Source of the DNA: Paragemmobacter kunshanensis
Lineage (GTDB): Bacteria; Pseudomonadota; Alphaproteobacteria; Rhodobacterales; Rhodobacteraceae
Reading direction: 5' to 3'
Length of the DNA stretch: 64,000 nt
Assembly (NCBI RefSeq): GCF_011059185.1
Contig: NZ_JAALFE010000006.1
Coordinates: forward strand, 119,401-183,400
Translations under genes and position numbers: made by a program
In this document: piece after piece, positions 58,931 through 64,000 of the stretch
Layout of the letters: every line of letters begins with the position of its first letter
Position numbering within the stretch: position 1 is the stretch's first letter
Notes under the pieces: model-generated
Seen by the model: only the letters and a program-made list of their open reading frames with translations
What the model was told of the DNA's origin: nothing
The model's database searches: none

Positions 58931-61614
58931 CAGGCGGCCCCCTTCTTCAGCTTCTTCACCCGGGCCGCGTAGAGCTTGAACAGGTGCTCCAGCCGTTCCG
59001 TGTCGTTTCGGAACGGGCGGCCGATATACATGCTTTCCAGCAGGTCATCGTTCGCCTTGTGGACGGCGCGCAGGTCGTTGGGCATCTTTTCCGGGTCATA
59101 GAGTTCGGCGATCGTGGCCGGGTAATGCCCGTAGCGGCAGCGCAGGATCGCCATCGCGGATTTCGTCAGCGCATCCAGCTGGTCTTGGGTAAATTTCGGG
59201 ACGGGGAAGGTGTTCCAGCCGAGGGTGTTGGAATAGCGGAAGTCGGATTTTAACTTGCCGCAGACCGTCCCGATCCAGATCAGATGAAGGCGCGAGGCGA
59301 TCAGCGCCATGCACCAGTCGGGGGCGTCGTAGAGGGCGAAGTTCAGGTTGGAGGCGATGGTATCCGCCCCAACGCGTTCGAACGGGAGATATGGGCGACG
59401 TTCTGAAGTAACGCTTGGCACCAGGATCGCGTGATCGCGTTGTTTTCCCGCCTCGAAAATAAATCGGTGGGGCTCACCCGCCAATTGGCGCGTTTCCTCC
59501 CTCGAGCTTTCTGCCCGGAACTCAGTCACAAGTTCTAGGCGCCGTGATATCTCATCAACGCGTTCCCAATCAGGCTTATCTTCCTCGGGGAGCCACAGAC
59601 ACCAACGCTCAATTCCCCTGATAACTTCCTGTGAACCCAAGAATTTGAAAAGGAAAGGCGATGCTTCCGGTGACTTCTCACGAAGATCTCGAGCCTCTTC
59701 GGTGGACAGTATCAGGTGCCCTCCGTCGCCGGGCATGTTCCCGAACCGCATTGTAGGCAAGTCGAATAGCGAAGTGCTCTGTCGGGTAACCGCAAGATCA
59801 GGACCATCAAGCAGATAGGTATTGATGTTCGCTGCGGTGAAGCTGAGCTCCCCGTCAATCAAGGTCTTGGGCGCCGTGGACCGGTTCCGGATCCCGGCGA
59901 TGACGCACATGACCGCGGCATTTGCCGAGGCGTTGTTACGCCACTTGAAGGTCCGGTGTGCGAAGAAGATTTCCCGCTCGGCCCCTAAAACAAGAGGCCA
60001 GATCGTCGAAACCGCGTCACCCTGCACGATGGAGTTGGTAGACACCAGCGCCGCTCGGGCGTTCCGACCCGCGATGTACTGACCCGCCTTGTAGAACCAC
60101 CCGGCGACATAATCGAAGGCCTTGTATTTCTTGGTCACGCCCGAAAACACGGCGTCCTTGTCGGCCTTCTGGTCATCCTCCTGCTGGGCTTTCCCCAGGA
60201 ATGGCGGGTTCCCAGCGATGAACACCTCGCCCCCATCCTCCGGCACCGGGCAGACCGCCTCCCAGTTCAGCCGCAGCGCGTTCCCGCAGACCACATTCGC
60301 CGCATCCCTCAGCGGCAGGTCCGCCGGCTTGCGACCGAACGCCTGCTGGAACAGCGCATTCGCCTGATACTCCGCGATGAACAGGGCGAGCTTGGCGGTC
60401 TCCACCGCGAAATCGGCAAGATCGATCCCGTAGAAGTTCCGGATCGGCACCACGGACCACATTTCCGTCTGCGCCCCGCCGGTCAGCTCCGCCAGCCGGG
60501 TCAGGACCCGGATCTCGCGTTCACGGAGGGCCCGATATGCGACCACCAGAAAGTTCCCGCTCCCACAAGCCGGATCGAAGACCCGGATCTTCGCGATCCG
60601 GTCCAGCACATGCCGCAGGGCGCGCTCCCGGTCCCACGCCTTTTCGATCTCGGCGTCCAGATCATCGAGGAACAGGGGACCAAGCACCTTCATGATGTTC
60701 GGGACCGATGTGTAGTGCATCCCCAGTTCGGACCGCAGCTTCGCGTCCGCGACCGACTGGATCATGGACCCGAAGATATCCGGGTTGATCCCCTTCCAAT
60801 TCTCCGCGCTGACGTCCCGCAGGTAGCGGGCAGAGGGGGCATCGAACACGGGAGCGTCGATCCCGCCCGCAAAGAGGCCGCCATTGACGTATTCGAATTC
60901 GCGCGCCCAGGCGGGCAGCGCATCACGCCGGTCCCGGGGGGTGTTCATCGCGGTGAAGGCGCTGATCAGCACCTCGCGCATCCCCTCGCCCTTGTCGCCG
61001 GCATGGGTGAAGATCAGGCGGCTGAACTGGTTGTCCGGGAAGATCCCCACATCCTCGGCGAAGAGGCAGAAGATCAGCCGGGTCATCAGCTGGTTCATGT
61101 CGTGCCGCCGCGCGTCGGTCGCCCAGTCCGGGTTTCGCCGGATCAGCGCGTCATAGAGCTTGGCGAGCTTGCCCGAGACCTTGACGTCAACCGGGTTCTC
61201 CTCGGCGGCCCGGTACCGCTCCTTGCCTGCGGCGGGCAGGAAATAGCCGAACCGGTCGCCCAGCTCCGCGAAGGCGCAGTGGAGCGTATCGCCGGATTTC
61301 GGATGCTCGGCCGCGATCTCGACCCCGTCCGTGGCGATCAGGATGGCGGGCTTGTGCTTCAGGGTCCGCTTGTTGGCTCGCAGCGCGTCCAGGGTGACCG
61401 CAGCCATCCCGGTCAGGGCGGGAGCGAAATGGAACTTCTGGTTCATCAGGACCCCACCGGGGAGGTCCGATTTGTTGAAGGTCCCGCCCTTGAGCTTGGC
61501 AACCGTCGCGGGGGTATTGTCTGTCGCGAGCGCGAAGTCGAAGGGGAACTCGACCGGGTCGTAAGGCTTGGCCGCGAGGGCCGCGAGCGCGTCGTAGATT
61601 TCAGCCGGGTTCAC
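58930..61614 (-). CDS. N6-adenine DNA methyltransferase, MmeI/type IIG-like
   Basis: The 894-aa protein has an N-terminal MmeI-like region (1-190), a helical linker, a gamma-class MTase core, and a C-terminal target recognition domain (about 510-760). Motif I is VFDPACGSGNFL (F346-F355) and motif IV is GNPPF (N469-F472). At the position where MmeI/type IIG enzymes carry a D...ExK nuclease motif it reads GGVLMNQKFHF (N58-x-K60), so that nuclease is probably inactive. GTG start overlaps the upstream stop (GTGA). The TRD-coding stretch (about 59340-60120) is visibly more A/T-rich than the flanks. Likely role: host modification and target recognition. Confidence 0.92.
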   Translation of the reverse strand: MNPAEIYDALAALAAKPYDPVEFPFDFALATDNTPATVAKLKGGTFNKSDLPGGVLMNQKFHFAPALTGMAAVTLDALRANKRTLKHKPAILIATDGVEIAAEHPKSGDTLHCAFAELGDRFGYFLPAAGKERYRAAEENPVDVKVSGKLAKLYDALIRRNPDWATDARRHDMNQLMTRLIFCLFAEDVGIFPDNQFSRLIFTHAGDKGEGMREVLISAFTAMNTPRDRRDALPAWAREFEYVNGGLFAGGIDAPVFDAPSARYLRDVSAENWKGINPDIFGSMIQSVADAKLRSELGMHYTSVPNIMKVLGPLFLDDLDAEIEKAWDRERALRHVLDRIAKIRVFDPACGSGNFLVVAYRALREREIRVLTRLAELTGGAQTEMWSVVPIRNFYGIDLADFAVETAKLALFIAEYQANALFQQAFGRKPADLPLRDAANVVCGNALRLNWEAVCPVPEDGGEVFIAGNPPFLGKAQQEDDQKADKDAVFSGVTKKYKAFDYVAGWFYKAGQYIAGRNARAALVSTNSIVQGDAVSTIWPLVLGAEREIFFAHRTFKWRNNASANAAVMCVIAGIRNRSTAPKTLIDGELSFTAANINTYLLDGPDLAVTRQSTSLFDLPTMRFGNMPGDGGHLILSTEEARDLREKSPEASPFLFKFLGSQEVIRGIERWCLWLPEEDKPDWERVDEISRRLELVTEFRAESSREETRQLAGEPHRFIFEAGKQRDHAILVPSVTSERRPYLPFERVGADTIASNLNFALYDAPDWCMALIASRLHLIWIGTVCGKLKSDFRYSNTLGWNTFPVPKFTQDQLDALTKSAMAILRCRYGHYPATIAELYDPEKMPNDLRAVHKANDDLLESMYIGRPFRNDTERLEHLFKLYAARVKKLKKGAA

Positions 61615-62675
61615 ACACTCACCTCACGCAAGGCTTCAAGAAGCCGACCGTCCGGAAGCACAGCCCACTTGTAAATCTGGATCGCGGTCCAGCCGGTCGC
61701 ACGGCAGCCCCAGTCGTTGAAGCTGATCACTTCGCCACGGAACTCGACCCGCTTGCCATCCACGACACGGGCGGCGCTGTCAGGCCGGTCCTTGATGGTC
61801 AGAACGGTTCCGATGGACAAGAGCCCCCGCTCTACCATCTCTCCCGTCTTCATCAGGCTGGCCCGTCCGGCTCCAGTCAACGGCGGCACTGGGAAAGGGG
61901 GCGGTGTTGCAGCCCCAGCCACGTCCGCTGTGGGCACCGTCATCGCCATCGACTTCGGTTGGCCATCGAGCCAGGCCATGAAGGCATCCACCGCCGGGTA
62001 GAAGCTGCGCAGACCCGACCGTTTCAGGGAAGCGCGCACTTCGCCCAGGGTTAGCCCGTCGGTGCGTTTCGCGATCAGCCGGATGAACGCGTCATCATCG
62101 GTGATCGTGTCGAGGACACGCTCAACTGCCCGATCCACCCGCCACTCCGACCACAGTGCGTCTATCGCGCGCGCGCGCATTCGATCCTTCGACAGGAGCG
62201 AAAGGGTGGAGGTGATCAGTCCCGTCTCCGCCACCGTCTGGTCGAGTTTGGCGGTCAGGAAGAGCTTCTCCTCCGCCGCGACGGGGGCGTGAACTTTGTA
62301 GATCCGCCACTCGGCTCCGTTCGTCAGCACACACCAATCTACCCCGGCTGCGTTGGCGTAGTTCAGGGTCTGGAGGAGCGGCTTTCGGTCATCCAAGCTC
62401 ACCCCAAGCGCCTTCGCCTCCACGAAAAGGGCGGGTGAACCGTGTAGAAACAGGGCATAGTCGACGGGGTTGTCTGCGGAGGCGTGCCGGTACTCGCTTC
62501 GGACTTCTTCCACATCCTGTAAGTCCCAACCGAGTGCTTCCAGCAAGGGCAGAACCAGAACGCGGATCGTGTCTGACTCGGTGAGACGGACCCTGCGGTC
62601 CCGAAAATCAACCAGTCTGGCTTTCAGGTTAGAGACAACGTCTTCCTGAGCGCGCTTTTGAGATCCGCTATTCAT
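61611..62675 (-). CDS. PD-(D/E)XK (HsdR-N-like) protein with C-terminal RAMA-like domain
   Basis: The 354-aa protein has an N-terminal restriction-endonuclease-like domain. VDYALFLHGSPALFVEAKAL gives D72 and E86-x-K88, the catalytic D...ExK pattern, as in type I HsdR N-domains. The C-terminal segment (about 269-354: MVERGLLSIGTVLTIKD, GEVISFNDWGCRATGW, AVLPDGRLLEALRE) fits the RAMA fold associated with restriction enzymes and adenine methylases, proposed to read DNA modification. ATGA overlap with the regulator upstream and GTGA with the methyltransferase downstream imply coupled synthesis. Confidence 0.8.
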   Translation of the reverse strand: MNSGSQKRAQEDVVSNLKARLVDFRDRRVRLTESDTIRVLVLPLLEALGWDLQDVEEVRSEYRHASADNPVDYALFLHGSPALFVEAKALGVSLDDRKPLLQTLNYANAAGVDWCVLTNGAEWRIYKVHAPVAAEEKLFLTAKLDQTVAETGLITSTLSLLSKDRMRARAIDALWSEWRVDRAVERVLDTITDDDAFIRLIAKRTDGLTLGEVRASLKRSGLRSFYPAVDAFMAWLDGQPKSMAMTVPTADVAGAATPPPFPVPPLTGAGRASLMKTGEMVERGLLSIGTVLTIKDRPDSAARVVDGKRVEFRGEVISFNDWGCRATGWTAIQIYKWAVLPDGRLLEALREVSV

Positions 62676-63535
62676 CGCGCCGCCCCAATTACCTGCGCGC
62701 GATTCAACAGAATGATCTGCTGATCCTGCGCTCGACGCAACGCGGGATCCGTATCCAGACCAAGCCGCTTCAGTGTATAATAGAGAAGAGCCCTTCTGGT
62801 CTGGATGGTCGTCTTTCCGTCTGTCATCCCGTAGTCCATTTCGATGGCCCGCCGTTGCCCAGCAGTTAGTTCAGGGTGGGGTCCAATTTCGAGGACGACG
62901 TCTGTATGCCATGCGGTGTCCATCAAAGGGTCTACGGTGCGTGGTTCTGACATTGTGATACTGTTAATTCGAGAAATCAGAAAGTCTTTGAAAATATTAT
63001 TATTCCTGCAGTAAGCGCGGGCATGCCATCGAAATCCGTCATCTGCCAGGGCATAGGGCTCGATCCAGCGGCTTGCAGGTTCCGGTCGGGACATAGACTG
63101 ATAGGTCACCTGAATGGCATTTCCATTATGGATCGCCGCCAACACATCCCTCAGAATGTCCGGCTGGATCCCGCGGACTGGACTTGGTGCGCAGCCAAGC
63201 GGTGGCATCTCGCCGATCCATGTCTCACTCGCCTTCACCCACCCCTGATCTCGCGCCCGCACCTCAGCCAAATAGGTCTCAGCTGAGGGAGTGTAAAACT
63301 GCGGCTTGAAGCGAACGCCCCTGCGATAAGTGCGCTGGCTCTTGTCATAAACGAGGTTTCGGGCTGCGCGATCGATGTAGGAGTTGATGTCGATGGAGGC
63401 CTGCTGGGTGGATAGACCGAACCATTGGACGAGATCCCCTCGGTTCAGCCGTCCCTCCCAATACAGCCTATACTCGATGAACGCGTAGCGCTGCTCGACA
63501 GGCCAGTTAAGATCCTTGGACTTCCTGCGGGTCAA
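62672..63535 (-). CDS. CapW/BrxR-like WYL-domain transcriptional regulator
   Basis: The protein (about 287 aa) has an N-terminal winged helix (WPVEQRYAFIEYRLYWEGRLNRGDLVQWFGLS ... ASIDINSYI, seen across residues 7-55), a WYL domain (AIQVTYQSMSRPEPASRWIEPYAL) and a C-terminal WCX-like part. This is the layout of BrxR/CapW repressors that control BREX and CBASS loci. Start: TTG 63535 (MTRRKSKDLNW) is preferred because CAGGGGG lies eight bases upstream; TTG 63559 is in frame but has no Shine-Dalgarno. First in its operon, it presumably represses its own operon until phage infection. Confidence 0.87.
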   Translation of the reverse strand: MTRRKSKDLNWPVEQRYAFIEYRLYWEGRLNRGDLVQWFGLSTQQASIDINSYIDRAARNLVYDKSQRTYRRGVRFKPQFYTPSAETYLAEVRARDQGWVKASETWIGEMPPLGCAPSPVRGIQPDILRDVLAAIHNGNAIQVTYQSMSRPEPASRWIEPYALADDGFRWHARAYCRNNNIFKDFLISRINSITMSEPRTVDPLMDTAWHTDVVLEIGPHPELTAGQRRAIEMDYGMTDGKTTIQTRRALLYYTLKRLGLDTDPALRRAQDQQIILLNRAQVIGAAR

Positions 63536-63559
63536 GGCCCATACCCCCTGCGACGACAA

Positions 63560-64000
63560 GAGCTAACAGTCGTGAAAATAGACAGTTCTATCTGCTTGAC
63601 CAGTGTAGGCTATTTCATCCTCAGTCCGCAACCGGATTGCTAGTCGTTCTAGACTGCCATCTTCTGTGAAGACGGCAACAGGATCAGAGCCTTGAGCTAC
63701 GGCAAACGGCTTGTCCTGGGCTTAGTTGAGCTACCGGTCTTGGACGGGAAGTCTCGACAGCCATACAAGGGCTTGCGGAACTGAACACGATAAAGAGATT
63801 GTCGCGAGAGGCTATTTGAGATTGTTGGTGAACTGAAGTTCAGCGGATCTCGATCCGACATTCCCCAAGTGGCCTGCCGCTTGACTTCAAGATCGCCTGA
63901 TTTTGCTCGCTGGGCAAGCGTTCTTCGCCCCGAGCGGTGTCTGTCGTCGCGCAAACGGCCGAAGTCGGGTGGATCAAGCCTCGAACCCGCAGCATTCTGG
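63560..64000. other. Gene-poor island DNA upstream of the regulator
   Basis: There is no convincing gene. It presumably holds the promoter of the five-gene operon. Two related motifs, TAGACAGTTCTA (63579-63590) and TAGTCGTTCTA (63641-63651), lie 62 bases apart and could be regulator sites. An imperfect hairpin TGCCATCTTC-TGT-GAAGACGGCA lies near 63655. A minus-strand open frame (63697 to the window end) has no start signal or family resemblance. A/T content is higher than in the core genome. Confidence 0.4.

Noticed and set aside
47149..63535. DISARM or BREX locus
   Set aside because: SNF2 helicase, adenine methyltransferase and a BrxR-like regulator could suggest either, but DrmA/DrmB/DrmC and PglX/PglZ/BrxA/B/C/L are all absent, and the SNF2 gene belongs to Zorya by order and overlap.
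63697..64000. Minus-strand open frame reaching the window end
   Set aside because: No start signal, Ser/Arg-rich with no recognisable family; a transposase remnant was considered but no motif or terminal repeat supports it.
63560..64000. Second island attachment site (partial dusA copy)
   Set aside because: No stretch resembling the dusA 5' codons was found here, so the island must extend beyond the window.

Overview
The window is high-GC DNA from an alphaproteobacterium of the Rhodobacteraceae (Rhodobacterales). This rests on gene content and order: yajC-secD-secF followed by ccmABCDG, the yfgM/bamB/der block, a heterotetrameric sarcosine oxidase cluster (soxBDAG), a DddP-type DMSP lyase next to purB, and the GC-rich intergenic repeats typical of the group. 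No rRNA, tRNA or CRISPR array was seen.

Positions 1-45753 are core chromosome. In order they hold: a 5'-truncated dddP (1-942), purB, a tiny secreted protein, fliG followed by a 750-bp pyrimidine-rich low-complexity tract, an EamA transporter, a DUF1223 protein divergent from acnA, the cytochrome c maturation genes with Mth938-like/secF/secD/yajC (10073-16571, all minus), a 2OG-Fe(II) oxygenase, serS with a membrane protein, der-bamB-yfgM (minus), an RTX-repeat protein, an Atm1-type ABC exporter, a LysM protein, a LOG-family enzyme convergent with rarD, an AT-richer orphan gene, sodB, a Tat-exported serine hydrolase, a 1.1-kb tandem-repeat array, soxG-A-D-B, ccmI-ruvX-DUF1289, a 96-bp minisatellite, a phytanoyl-CoA-dioxygenase-like protein, a Bcr/CflA exporter and dusA. 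Intergenic DNA is rich in repeated hairpin elements, which are described individually.

From about 45.7 kb to beyond the window end lies an integrated defence island. A tyrosine integrase sits directly against the 5' end of dusA, a known integration hotspot. Two minus-strand operons follow. The first transcribed (63.5 to 55.6 kb) has five tightly coupled genes: a CapW/BrxR-like WYL regulator, a PD-(D/E)XK + RAMA-like protein, an N6-adenine DNA methyltransferase of the MmeI/type IIG kind whose N-terminal nuclease motif looks degraded, an SF2 helicase, and a GIY-YIG (T5orf172) nuclease. This combination does not match a named defence system I can recall and is the best candidate here for an undescribed one. 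The second (55.5 to 47.1 kb) is a complete type I Zorya system, zorA-zorB-zorC-zorD, with an unusually long ZorC. The methyltransferase operon would mark and restrict DNA, while Zorya would sense envelope perturbation through a MotAB-like motor and act through ZorC/ZorD. The far island boundary is not in the window.
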